Below are positions 25,961 to 37,935 of a stretch of DNA of 64,000 nucleotides, one piece after another. The notes below the pieces were generated by a model. That model was not told where the DNA came from. It was given only the letters and a program-made list of their open reading frames with translations, and did no database searches. The stretch's first letter is position 1. Each line of letters begins with the position of its first letter. Both the position numbers and the translations under genes were made by a program. The stretch lies in NCBI GenBank assembly GCA_028023455.1, contig JAQFVV010006270.1, positions 5,608,834 through 5,672,833 of the forward strand. The letters are read 5' to 3'. Source of the DNA: Epiperipatus broadwayi (taxonomy: Eukaryota > Onychophora > Udeonychophora > Euonychophora > Peripatidae).

Positions 25961-27492
25961 TCTTGAGGTGAACACCAGGGATGAAAAAACAACCAACCGT
26001 TTGAAAAGAAAAATGTTTTTTAAGGGATTAAAGTAAACTGGCTTTGAAGAAGACTGCAGGACAGTCGAAACATAGGTGTATGTATATATATAAAATAAAA
26101 GGTTTTTGCTAAAAAGTGTTCCAAGTGGTTTGGATAAATTGGATTTATGTAAGATATTACAGCAAAATAAAAAAAAAGAGTGATTTTGGTAATATTTCTT
26201 ATGATTGTTAACATTTAAAAAAAAAAAATTTTCTTTATGCGATTCCTCTTAGTTATGATGACTTCGTATGTCTTCTCTTTGAATAAATATGTAACTTGAT
26301 TTGAATAAAGAATTTATTGTTTCATTTTTGCAAAAGTCTTGCTAAAAATGCCATTAGCTACCCAAGCAGATCAAGTTTGCTAAAACAACTCACTAACTAA
26401 ACAAGTAGAGATAATTCTTGCCAAATTGACAGAAAAATAGTGAATCATCACTAGTCACAATTGAAAATTATTTCTGTTAAAAAAATTTCACCGTGTTGCT
26501 TTCCCTTGTTCAGATATTCATATAATCGTTGAAAATGTCAATAATCACCCTAATCTTTCAGAGGTAGAATGACTTGAAACTATTTTTTTATAAGTGAAAA
26601 TAGTGAACATACAAGACATATATCAAATCCACATACTGTGAAAGTGCACTCATGCCCAAGCAAGAACAAAAAAAAAAAAAGTTTACAACATATTTTTAAA
26701 AAAATCACTGAAAATAAATCATAATTACAAGATGCAAAATAATATCTGTAGATATGACAAATTCTAAACTGAGATATAAAATTTAATGAAAAAAATTCTT
26801 AAATCTGAAACATGTACAAGAAACAAGATATTTCCAAAATCTGGTCATCCTTATCAAAAGATTTGAAAATCTAGCCTTGGGAAAAATGAATAATTCTAAC
26901 AGCCAAAAAAAAATATTTGAGATGTAAGATCTTTTTTACTGTATAAATAAATCTGCAATTGTCTGTACTATTTCAATGCTATTTATTTTATCCAATTCAA
27001 TCAATTTAACAGTTACTATCAAACCATTTGAACTATAGCTTTATATTACTGTCAATAACTCCAGAAATATATGTCCTCTATTGATAAAATTTTTTTTTAT
27101 TCTACATTTTAATTTATATGTGCAAATTACACATATAAAAAAAAGCTCTTTTTATGCATATATGTGCATGTTGAAAAGTACTATAAACTTGCAATTCAAT
27201 AAACAATGTATGTATTCTATTCTAATCAAAATGTTAGCTATTATACAAGGCATTCTATGTATGCAAAGAGGAATTGAAGCAAAATATAGTGGATATTACA
27301 GCTTCACTGTGCGGTAATATGTTTTAATATTTTACATTAAGCAAAATTTTATATTGTGTTGAAAAATTTTCTTTTAAAATGGAATTGCAAAATACATTCT
27401 CTTTGATTTAAAAAAAAAATTAAAATTTATATGAAAGAATAAACAAAAATTTCTTTAAAGAAAACCTTTAAATTTAATTAGACAGACATATA

Positions 27493-27783
27493 CACATGAA
27501 CACCATTCTTTATGCTTACACAAGCTGTTTACACAGAGGCTTAACTCTCCATACAGTAGTGCCATTCAGTGATGGAGGGTTGAATTAGATCCTAAGATTT
27601 AGTGCAATGCTTTCAGATCTAAGGCTACTCACTGATGAAAGCCATAAGCTAGAAACTAGTCTGGGAATATTGGATGAGTAGGCACTAGATAGGGATTTTA
27701 TGCACAAACCTTCCTGCATCCATTGATTACTTTGGCCTGCACTATGTGGTGCTACTGTATGGAGAGTTTAGCCTGTAATAATT
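27493..27783 (+). mobile_element. Hammerhead-type retroposon, family 1, copy B (internally deleted)
   Basis: The copy starts with a piece of the unit 5' end in inverse orientation (CACCATTCTTTATGCTT, then the inverse of the CTCTCCATACAGTAGTGCC end), jumps to the ribozyme region and finishes at GGAGAGTTTAGCCTG. AGACATATA flanks it at 27,484-27,492 and 27,784-27,792, a probable 9-bp target duplication. Inverted ends with a missing middle suggest template switching or fold-back formation before insertion. Confidence 0.68.
27617..27675 (+). ncRNA. Type-I hammerhead ribozyme motif, family 1 (near-intact core)
   Basis: The core CTGATGA (27,632-27,638) is followed by stem II AGC/GCT with loop CATAA, GAAA (27,652-27,655), the palindromic stem III ACTAGT and the cleavable C at 27,661. 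Stem I pairs TACTCA (27,626-27,631) with TGGGAA, five of six pairs including one G-U. After a short internal loop, ATCTAA pairs with TTGGAT. The first stem II position is an A-A mismatch instead of the usual G-C, which lowers confidence in activity. Confidence 0.65.
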
Positions 27784-28390
27784 AGACATATAGAGTTTCT
27801 CTTTTTTTTTTTTATCTTTTCTTTAAAGTTAATTTTATAAAGATAAAGTTCTGCCTATTACAGATATTTATTACTGAAATAATTTTACAGGATAATTTTT
27901 AAAATGATTTTTTTTTTACTTTTATAATTTTATTTTCCACATAGTAAAGACAATAAAACACTTCAAAATACTTCAATATATATTTTCTCTTGGCATTTTC
28001 TTTTAAACATAATTAATTTCAGTAGAATATAATATATTTAACCATTAAAATTTTAAAAGACAGTTCATAAATTCAAATCTAAGATAGTCCAGGCATTTTA
28101 AATATATTATTGGTACCATATATTAAAATATAATAACGACATATATAATTACACAAAAAACTAAAATTTATTCAAATTTATCTTCATTTTGTGTTTTGGA
28201 GATTTTGATTTCAGGCATCTCAAGAAAATTATAGATATTCAGGAAAGATATATTTTTAGACTACTACCCAGAAATTGGTTAATTATAAATTAATTTAATT
28301 CAAGAATACCCATTCAATATTCAACTTTTTTGTCTTTTCTACAATGGGAAATAAATAATTAAAGATTGAATGAAATTAATGTTCCACACA

Positions 28391-30300
28391 TACTGTAACA
28401 GTCAAAACACGTGTATCTCGTTAACATAGTGCAGAATTCGACCACCACACAGAACAGCAGCACCATCGAGTAGCGAAGCCACCCATGGTACCGAGTTCGA
28501 ACATAGTTTATCGGTTCCACACTACAATCTACGGAACGTCTCTGATGCGACATAAGTAAACACTTCTTTAGGCACGGTGGTCAGGGAGATGCACGAGATT
28601 CATGGTTTTGTTTCCGAGTTGGCCAACAATCAAACGAATATTAATTCACAGATATAATCGAGGAAATATATATAATGGGCATCGAATAAATGAAAACTTA
28701 ACTACAGACGTACAGTTAAAATTATTTATTTACGTATTTAATAAAAAAAACATTATTAATGTTATTAATCATATTTTATATTCAGAGTTTCAATAGCTAA
28801 TTGGCAATTTTACTATATATAAAAATACATTTATTTATAAAGAGCATTCATTTATATGAAGGCGTAATCTAGCTACCTAAGGTTCCCGAGTGAGTATTTC
28901 TAATGCGTACTGTAGGGGATTTATACTTTGCACTGCAAGAGTCATCTGTGGCGGCGGACATACATTTATTTAATAAAAATATTTATTTGACGACTAAGGG
29001 CGAACATTTATTTGAGAGTGGATGACGAAGATAATGCCGAGGCGGAGTGATATAGAGAATGATAAACTAAATAAAGGAGCACGTGGTACGCTTTAGAAGG
29101 GCGATATAAAATGGCAGCACTGAAACTGCAATGCCGTGAATAAGTTTATAAGGGCTTCGGGTTGGTCTCTGCCTCGACCCGAAGAGGTAAGGTGTCACAT
29201 GAGCATAACCAGGGACAAGCGGTCCGTGTCGCAATTTGCCAACTGGCTGCGTGACGGTCGTCAAGCCCTACGGGAACATTATCATGTCCACTTGTGTAGG
29301 ATGACTGGGGTTAATTCAACCCTATAGAATCCGGAGTATTCACGGCGTGGAATGAGCCATCGTGGCTTCAAAACGTAACACATGTATAAGACCTAAAAGA
29401 TTATGGTAATATTTAACTAGATTTCAAACTCGGCCCCCCATTATCAACGTTGACTGAAAGAAAATTGGTGACTCTCAAATAAATGAAATTTCCGTAATTA
29501 TTCATTAAAATTTAATAATAAAAAAAATATCTAAAAAGGGGACTTATTACAGCGAGCATGCCAGCTATTACGAAGTAGTAGACCCTGCATTACAATAACT
29601 GATTCTTTGAATGCGTGTCGATTTATATGAAATTTAAGTTATTTATAAAGCAAATATTAATGACAATTCGACACGCATTCAATGTTCAAGCGATTATGGA
29701 TTTAGCTTTAAAACTAAGACAATTATGAGAAGGTAATATTTCAATGATAATTATAAATAAAGTGTAGATTTGAGAAATACACACCTAAGAAGGATAGAGG
29801 GAGGTAAGCTAGATTATGCGAGAAATTTACAGATAACATTAATTCTCAAATTTTAGTTTCACAAAATTACAATTTTAACATTTAGAAGTGAGACAAATAG
29901 TAGGAGATGCGCTATAGCTTATTTACTAGAGTACTCTATAATTTGGAATACACACACAGGTACCTGTTTTATAAGATGTTTTCGTCCATTTGTTTAATAG
30001 TAGATTGTTCGTGATTAGCAGTTTTCTTTCTTGTCTTTGGGTTTTTTATTGATTTTAACAGCAGCGGCTTTCTTGTTTATTTCAGGCAGCAGATCATTAT
30101 GGTGTTTTTACGATGGGCAAGGTGAAGTTCGGCATATAGTGGGCCATCTCCCGATGGAGAATAATCTCGGTGCTTACTCGGTCATACCTTGGCAATATTA
30201 ATTTATTTTAAGATATTTTAGACTCTCCACTCGAGAGCAAAGCTAAAATTCAAGTGAAAGTCTCCAGCAAGTCCAAGATGGCCTCCTTTTTTTTATCTTG
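28391..30300. other. CpG-rich, repeat-like block of unknown identity
   Basis: This stretch is much richer in CG dinucleotides than the rest of intron 1. It contains a TATA-like box (GATATAAAATGG near 29,103) followed by GC-rich sequence to about 29,400. It begins near TGTAACAGTC and has AACGTAACA near 29,381, which could be the ends of an LTR of about 990 bp, but no second copy, clear primer-binding site or flanking duplication is visible. The overlapping 63-65 codon ORFs on both strands near 29.1-29.3 kb have no known domain. It is probably a transposable element remnant; a regulatory island is an alternative. Confidence 0.35.
29607..29682. repeat. 15-bp perfect inverted repeat
   Basis: TTGAATGCGTGTCGA (29,607-29,621) recurs inverted at 29,668-29,682 with a 46-base spacer. 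The arms are CpG-containing and perfect, unlike chance AT-rich hairpins. They may be the ends of a tiny element. Confidence 0.75.
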
Positions 30301-32290
30301 ATCTTTTAATTTTTTCTGTTGAGATATTTTTAGGTTTTCTTTATCTTGCCCTCAGGATAATCAATGCTTTTGCTGGTTTTAATTAGAAAGAAATCCGCTG
30401 CTATTGTCTGTTTTGTTGTTTTGTTTTGTTTTTTTTTACATTCGCTAATTACATTTTTTTGGAATTTTCCTATAATTAATTTATTATCTATCACTGACCG
30501 ATGCTTTTAAATTTTCAAAGACAAAAGGGAATAAAATTATTTTAACTTTAATTAATTATTGCATCAGATTTTGTTAGAATTATTATTTAACGAAATTTAA
30601 ACTAAGCAATAAATACGAACTTTATAAATTCAAAATAAATGATTAATATTACACATTTATTTAGCTAAAGAAATCTAAATTATATTACTTTATCCGTATC
30701 TATTGCCTTTAATTTGAGATCGAAATGTGTGCGTGTTTATGTTGAATTCTACATATATTGATACATTTTTAATATTGTTACACACACAACTCGATACCAA
30801 AAGTTTAAATTTGGGTGGGGATAGACAGGTCAGTGAGAGACGACAGAAAAAGGTGAAACTTGAGATTCGAATACGAATCTCACTGTTTCAATACTAACTA
30901 TAATTGTATATTTCTCACTCTAAAAGCTGATTGGTTAACTCAAGTGATTTTTATGAAAATATATTGTCTGTTAAGTACAATAATACCCATAATTTCTTAT
31001 TAATTAAATTGTATACAATTTATTAATTTCTAAAAGATTTTCAAACTTATTTGGCCTACTGACCTTGTCTAAAAAAAATTACTAATCATTCTCCAAAAAA
31101 TCTATTTTTTTTAAAGCAACTAAACAGATGCTGTAACAAATGTACATTCATCTATCTATATTTTTACCTATATCCTACAACATAGTAAAGAAAAATGTAA
31201 ATAAGATACTTTGAAGTTTGAAATCATAAAATTATTTTTTTTTTGATCAACCACCATAATATATTTGCATTATACACAAAATTAAAATAACAAAAGATAA
31301 TGTTAAAATAAAAATCAAGAATAACATCAAAAATAATCCTAATAAAAAGAATGAATTTAACAATCTATCATTTTATTAATGCTTAATTCTATTTTGCTAG
31401 CATTATTCTTAAATCACTGTAATTAGCTTCCTTTTTTTAATTCCCAGATTGTGATGAACCCATGTTCCACTAAATATGATAAAGGAAATTAAAAACTTTT
31501 GTACTATAGTCCATAATTCAGGATCAAGTGTAAAAATCTACTTTTGCAGCAAAAATTGTTTGTAGCCTTACTTGAATTTAAATTTCCATTTCTTATTTAT
31601 TGATATTTCTATCAGTACTTGCAAATTTGAATTCTGCTTTTGCATTTGAAAAAAAAATGTTCAAAATCAAATTAAATTTATTCCGCTTTAGAATATTTTC
31701 AAATCATTAATTGAAGTCAGAAGAGAGCTTTCAAGTCCTAACAATAAGTAAGCAAGACATCATGTTATTATTCAATTATCGATAAATTTGAAAACTGGCT
31801 CTATTCCTCGTCCTAAATTTTATTTATGTAGAAAAGGTTTGCCATAAATGTAAAAATAAGTTTTTTTTTTGATTAAATTCAGTTTACTGCCTTAAGCTAT
31901 AGAATTGTCTTTAAATTTATTAAACAAGTTTATCAAATAAGTTACGGTATTTTTTGAAATAAACTAAATTTGCTCACAAAATATTACCTTCTTCTAGGAA
32001 ATGTAGCATTGAATCGGTTTATAAAACCGATCCAGACATTTTCAACAGTCTTCTCTATGTTAAGTAGCAAGTCATTGTTGAACTTCATTGTTTTCAATAC
32101 AAAATTGTTCAAACAATCTATTATTCAATTAATTGCTTGATTTTGTTAACTACTTTAATGAATTATAATGAAAATATGTACAGTAAACATATTTGAAATC
32201 AGTAAATATTCAAGAAAACCCTCATAGTGTCTTAACATAACTGAAGCATTATAATAACAACTTACAATATATATTACTTTTTTATAGATA

Positions 32291-33156
32291 CACCTGGGTC
32301 TCATTTTATGCGGTAGATAGGTTCCTCAAAAAATGCGCACAAAAGAAATTGCACAAAAATATAGGTAACTTACCTTGAAAAATGGGGGATATGTTCCAGT
32401 AATTTTCAGAAGTCGCACAAAAGCAAAGCAACAAGGAAAAATTACTTTAAAATTTGCATTAAAAAAACTAAGGAAATAAAGTACGACTAATAAAAAATTT
32501 CAAATATTTGAAAAAAATTAATACAAGACAAACTTTTTTTATTAACTCTGGTATTAACTTTACATTTTTTCATACATATTTTAATCATTACCGCTATTAG
32601 ACAATATGCGTTCGTTTGTAAACTAGTAAAAAATCAAATTTGTGACGTAATGTACAACTAGCGCCACTTTCAGTCTTGTGCTATGTTAATGGTTTTCTCT
32701 TTCTATATTAAACTAATGAGATCTCAATCAAAACAAAAAGGTTATACATTATCATTAGAAAGATTATTTTCAGTTTATAAAATCAATAAAATCTTCGTTA
32801 TTATTTATTTTAAAAATCTAAAAAAATATTTATTTCTGTTAATATCTAACAAAATACGTTTTAAAAGTTTAAAATTTTTGGATATTTATTGCGATATTAT
32901 TATTATTTACTCATTAGTATAAGTAGGTTATTTACATAGAAACTAAGATTCTAAACACAGCTTCAGGCCATATTCATGTTAGCTGCTAATATAACATTTT
33001 TGAGAGAAAAAAAGTATTTCAAGTCATAATAAGTTATTAATAATTTAAATGTCTTGATATCTAATATAGTGAAATAAGAAAGATATCAAGAAGAAACATG
33101 AATCACATAACTTCAAAATTGCATTAAAATAATCCGCATAAAACAAGACCCAGGTG
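32291..33156. mobile_element. Tc1/mariner-type non-autonomous element nested in the ribozyme array
   Basis: The ends are inverted copies of CACCTGGGTCT followed by TTTTATGCGG, with two internal mismatches, and TA dinucleotides flank both sides (32,289-32,290 and 33,157-33,158). The 866-bp interior has an AT-rich 79-codon ORF without transposase motifs. Outside the TAs, TTTTTTATAGA and CTTCCATATTTC join into the same sequence seen at the next array junction. The element therefore jumped into an existing ribozyme unit. Confidence 0.75.
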
Positions 33157-33634
33157 TACTTCCATATTTCTCCATTCTTTTTTATTTCATAAGTAATTTC
33201 ATATCAATAGATACAATAAAAGACAAATAACCCCCAAGATCCATTCTGTGCTGAATCAGCACTCATCAGTTGGGCCAGGTCATCATCTCTCATAAATCTT
33301 TATTACAAGAAGAGTATTTATGTAGAGCAAATTGTCTCATTTTTATTTTCAAGCATCAATTTACTCCACTCCCAACTTTTATGTTAATCAACTTTTTGAT
33401 AAACACGTAATGATTTTTACTAATCATTTATTAATCTAGAGATTTTCTCTAGCACAGATATAAACTTTAATCCAAGTTAAAGGTTAGACATCTGATTTTC
33501 AGCACACACACATGGCTATTTATGTTCCTCTTTCTCCCGTGCGTAATATCTTTTTTATAGATATTTCCATATTTCTCCATTCTTTTTTATTTATAAATAA
33601 TTTCATATAAAGATACAATAAAAGACAAATAACT

Positions 33635-33680
33635 CCCAAGATGCATTTCGTGCTGAACCAGCACTCATCAGTTGGACTAG
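33635..33680 (-). ncRNA. Type-I hammerhead ribozyme motif, family 3 (consensus core intact)
   Basis: On the minus strand CTGATGA (33,671-33,665) is followed by stem II GTGCTG/CAGCAC with loop GTT, GAAA (33,649-33,646), the self-complementary stem III ATGCAT and the cleavable C at 33,640. Stem I pairs TCCAA with TTGGG, five pairs with one G-U. Every invariant core base is present, as is the G-C first pair of stem II. Stem III has no loop of its own, so cleavage may need a dimeric form, as known for hammerheads with minimal stem III. The sister unit near 33,235-33,275 keeps CTGATGA and stem II but has AGAA in place of GAAA, so that one is broken. Confidence 0.82.
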
Positions 33681-35334
33681 GTCATCATCTCTCATATATA
33701 TCTTTATTACATGAAGAGTATTTATGTACAGCAAATTGTCTCATTTTTATTTTCAAGCATCAATTTACTCCACTCCCAACTTTTACATTATCAATTTTTT
33801 GATAAACACTTGATGATTATTACTAATCATTTATTAAACTAGAGATTTTCTCTAGCACAGATATAAACTTTAATCCAAGTTAAAGATTAATATATCTGAT
33901 TTTCAGCACATACACGTGTCTATTTAGGTTTCACTTTCTCCCATGTATAATATCTTTTTTATAGACACTTCCATATTTCTCCATTCTTTTTTATTTCATA
34001 AATAATTTCATATAAATAACGATATATTACTCGCAGAGCATTTCTTCTTTAAAAATTCATTCCAATGAATGAAATATAGATTTTCTTATAATATCAGTTT
34101 GCAAATTTTTAACAAATAATAATGCTTGACAATTTATTTTTTTTATGAATCGCACATTTATTAAAAGTAAAGCTTCACTTCTGGCAAAGTTGACTCATCA
34201 AAATGCATAGAAAAATAGAATATTTTTCAATACAAAATGAATCAAAAATATTGAGCATTTCATAAATTTGTCTTTGCGCTGTATTATTGCTCAAAGAAAA
34301 TTTTCTTGGTAATATCAAATTCTGCCACCTGTAGGATAGTGTGTATTATGTCACTTACCCAGTATAATTAGTCCATTAAGAATATACAATCAACAAAAAA
34401 ATGATGTAAGAATCATACAACCATAATTGTTATTGTCAGCTGTCTCAAAAAAAATTTTTATAAGTGCTTTAAAGTAAGATAAATCTTTATCTTTCTTATC
34501 AGCAAGAACTTTTGTCAAATATTCTTGGTCATGAAAGCTTCGTAGCTTTTTTTTTGATTTGGGAAATGGGGAATATTGTAATATAGTCTTTGTAGGCAAC
34601 TGAATAAACTGCAGTTCAAATATTCAATACTATATTATCTACATTTTTTCTTGGAGTTAGCTGTGATATTATCTGAACAATAAATTTTATTTCCTTATCA
34701 TAATAAAGTATAAAATTATCAAGGGATATAATTTATATAATTAAAAAAATACAATTTCTCTTGTTGGAACTAAAAAATTTCTACAATAGTTATTACAATA
34801 GAATTCACAATATTATGTACACAGCGGTTTCTGCATAACAAAAAAAAACCCAAATATTAATAATACTAATAAAGTGGGTTTGTTGTTTGTTCGGCATTAG
34901 ATATATGTATTTGATATTAAATAGTCACACTAAATTTATCAAGAAATAAATTTTAAAAAAATATTCCAAATATGTGAATAAAAATTAGTTTATAGCTTTT
35001 AGTTTGCCCTTATTTAAATAACTTTTCCCTATTAACGCACATTATTTACCAATTAGCAAAAATACGATAGCTATAAATAAATGTTAATGGTCAATAATTC
35101 TTTTACAATTTCATTCCAGCAGTTTTCATTAGTATTGTGATAAAAAAACATATAGTGACTGTATATTTCAAATAATACTATATTAACATAAAACTAGTAT
35201 GATTTTATTAGTAAGCACTAGTAAACGCAGAAATGTACAATAGATACGAAAGACTATATAAAAGTATGCCTAAATGACTGCTTTATTGAAACAAAAATAA
35301 TTTGCTTTGTATGTGATTTGTAATGCACTAATGT

Positions 35335-37045
35335 GATGCCATCTCTCCTTTTAGTAATAATTCCATCTTTTTTCTTATTGCGATATAAATTTCCTACCAA
35401 TACCAAAATGTTTTACACTCTTGAGACTTTTATTCTCTTCTACAGTTTTCCTTGCTAGTTCACAGTTATACTTTCTTATATCATATTCAATTCTTTTCCG
35501 CACCATTTTACAAAATTCAAAATATTAAATTCTTTTTAATGCATCATTTTTGTATATCTTCATATTCCTTCTTTTCTTCATAAATTCTCTAGTCTCAGTA
35601 GAAATTTTATTGGTCAATTGCTGTTTTTTCTACCAGCTATCTTTGTTGCAGTTTTTAAAATTGTATCAGTTATTTTCATATTAATTTCATTCAAATCTGA
35701 ATCATGTTCAAAATCTACTAATACTTGAAACCGATTTGTAAGTTCTAATTTAAATTCATTAGAAGGTTTCTGAAGTTTAGGAATATCAACTGTAAATATT
35801 ACCAAAATCACACTTTTCTTTATGTTTGCCGTAATATCCTATAAATATAATTTGTTTGAAGTTTGGACAAATTATATTTAACTATAAATATTGTTTTTCT
35901 TAATAATTTTTGTCTCTCTAGTTTTGCTTTAATATGTATCTTACATCTTACTAATCGATGATCACTTCCTGTGTTAAATTTATTAAGAACATTACAATCT
36001 TGAAATATGTATTTTCTATTAGTCAAAATATAATCCAATTCTGCTGTACCTTCATTTGGATGCTTCCATGTTCATTTCCTTTTAACATTTTTCTCAAAAA
36101 AAAAAATTCATAATATAAAGGTTTTTTTTTCTGCAAACTCCACAAGTCTATGTCCTCTCTCATTTCTATTACCATAGCCAAAATTACCTACAGCACTTTC
36201 ATCTTTCATTTGTTTACCAATTCTAGCATTCAAGTCTCCCATAACAATTTTAAAATGTTGTTTACTCTGATCAAAAGCCTTTTGTACATCCATATAAAAA
36301 TCTACTACTTCATCACTATGAGAATTTGTTGGGGCATAAACATGAATTATCTGCATTTGGTATCTGCTATTAAGTTGTATAACTAATCTTGCCACTCTTT
36401 CCGATATACCATCAATCTCCACAATGCTGTTCTTCCACTTTTTATTTATAATGAATCCTACTCAAACTTGTATTTCCAATATTTGTACCTTTATAATAGA
36501 GTATAAGTCCACTTTCTAAATCAATTGTCTCTTCACCTTTTCTTCTAACTTCACAAAGTCCAATAATGTCCCATTTAATATAAGACAGTTCTAATTCTTG
36601 CAATCTTCCTTCACTTGAAAGTAATCTGGAGTTGTAAGTACCTAAATAAAAAGTCATCATCAAATGGCAGCCTGAGTCCGCTATCAGGGGATTCTTAGCA
36701 CCATACGCTTTCGGCCACCAATCCTTGCCTTGGTTGGAGACTTTACAGCCTCCTGGGAATAAAGGCCATGATATATTTTTGTCTGTCATACTTGTTTATA
36801 TTGGGAAAAATATTTATCATTTATACAAACATTCATTCTGCCTTATCAGGCAACTGAGAAGACCATGGTGTTTCTTGATCTTAAACTCGGAGGTAAAAAG
36901 CCAATAAACTTACCACGCTGGCTAATGCATGTTGGTGAGCAGCAGCTGCAATGATAAGAACGTATGGAGTGGACATTATGAATTTGCCCTGCTCGGTTCC
37001 TTTAAGGCCTCCAAGAGGAATCAAAGGGTCTCCTTTCAGTTAATA
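35335..37045 (-). pseudogene. 5' half of an RTE-like LINE (endonuclease region, frameshifted)
   Basis: Read on the minus strand this is a GC-richer 5' region (37,045-36,800) followed by an apurinic-type endonuclease. The pieces are 36,789-36,442 (TYNSRLLSSEGRLQELE, then IIGLCEVRRKGEE), 36,422-36,108 (HVYAPTNSHSDEVVDFY, then GDLNARIG) and 36,038-35,820 (DYILTNRK, NKFNTGSDHRLVR). The linker continues through 35,614 to about 35,335. The catalytic Glu (EVRR), the GDLNA and the SDH motifs are all visible. At least two frameshifts (near 36,455 and 36,100) and stops break it. Reverse transcriptase never appears, so the 3' half is missing. Sequence style matches RTE/BovB-like elements common in invertebrates. 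Confidence 0.85.
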
Positions 37046-37935
37046 GCAAACTTTTCTGCAGCCAAACATTGTGTATTTGTTTTGATATATTGTTTTAATA
37101 TCACAAAAAGTTCTATATTTTTATATGGTCATTATGAATTGGATGTATACTTTATTGTACTTGATTGTTAATTACTTGTGAATATAGTTATAAGACATAA
37201 TTGTGTATTTAAGATTTGATTTTATATATTGGAAATACATTTATTAAAATAAGTCCATATATATGTATATATTATTAATTTATTAAAAATTAAGGGTTTA
37301 ATAAAATTTTCCATGTATTTTTTTTTTTTTGATTATAATTCAGCCATGATATAACTAAGCAAACAAGCAATCAATCAATTAGTTAAAATGAAATGGTATA
37401 TGAGGCAACACGCCTCGAAAGCGCTTTGCCATTAATTTTTGTATAGACTTATAAGAGTAATTGTTATAGCTTCTCTTTCCAGCACCTCACACGCTTCTAA
37501 TTTTATTATAAGAATTATATCTATAAAGTCCATGAAAATTTTCTAGTATTGTCTATTTACATAAGTATATTACATTTGTATTACATTTATATTTTAATGT
37601 ACTTTAATTAGACTGTCAATACTGATTATTTATGTATTATAATAATGTTATATATTAGTTTTGTGTTTTATCAATAGATGACTCTGAAGTATAAAAAAAA
37701 AAATTATATTTCTGAAGTTTTATATACAATAGCAGAAAACTTGATACAATATTTGAAAATGAAATATAGCAAGTCTTTTCATTAATTAATATTAAATCAT
37801 GATTTGATATTCAAGTATCACTATTTATATTCATCGTTATTAATTTAAATTTCTATGCAATCATAAAAATATATGCATTTATTTATTTCTCTTTATAAAT
37901 ATCAAATGAACTTTAGAATTTTTTTTTTTTTTCCA

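Larger units (their letters stand above)
24168..26140. mobile_element. 2-kb fold-back element with hammerhead-like motifs in both arms
   Basis: Arms of about 165 bp (24,168-24,337 and about 25,975-26,140) are inverse copies, sharing ATTTATCCAAACCACTT, GCAAAAACCTTTTATT and CATCCCTGGTGTTC. Each arm carries a hammerhead-like stretch. In the right arm (26,041-26,080, plus strand) TTGAAGA precedes a perfect GACTG/CAGTC stem II and then GAAAC. In the left arm (24,231-24,271, minus strand) CTGAAGGA precedes GATTG/CAATC and then TAAAC. The cores deviate from CUGAUGA...GAAA, so activity is doubtful. The interior is a mosaic of two minisatellite arrays and four small hairpins. No transposase or long ORF with a known domain is present. 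Confidence 0.6.
32279..34021 (-). mobile_element. Retrozyme-like tandem array (two 404-bp ribozyme units), family 3
   Basis: Head-to-tail units start at TCCATATTTCTCC (33,161, 33,566 and 33,970), giving a period of 404-405 bp and about 2.1 copies. Each full unit carries a hammerhead motif on the minus strand. The array is flanked by the 10-base direct repeat ATATATTACT (32,269-32,278 and 34,022-34,031). This places its left end at TTTTTTATAG, the sequence that also precedes each internal junction. A mariner-type element sits in this left edge. Animal retrozymes are known as short tandem, non-coding, hammerhead-bearing units that give rise to circular RNAs. Length and structure here fit that class. 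No ORF of note is present. Confidence 0.75.

Noticed and set aside
25696-25992. 98-codon minus-strand ORF rich in Arg and Lys
   Set aside because: It overlaps the four-hairpin array of the 24-26 kb element; the basic composition follows from the repeat sequence and no domain is visible.
28391-29381. Definite LTR with TGTAACA and GTAACA ends
   Set aside because: There is no paired copy, no matching target duplication and no primer-binding site directly after it, so only a vague CpG-rich block is reported.
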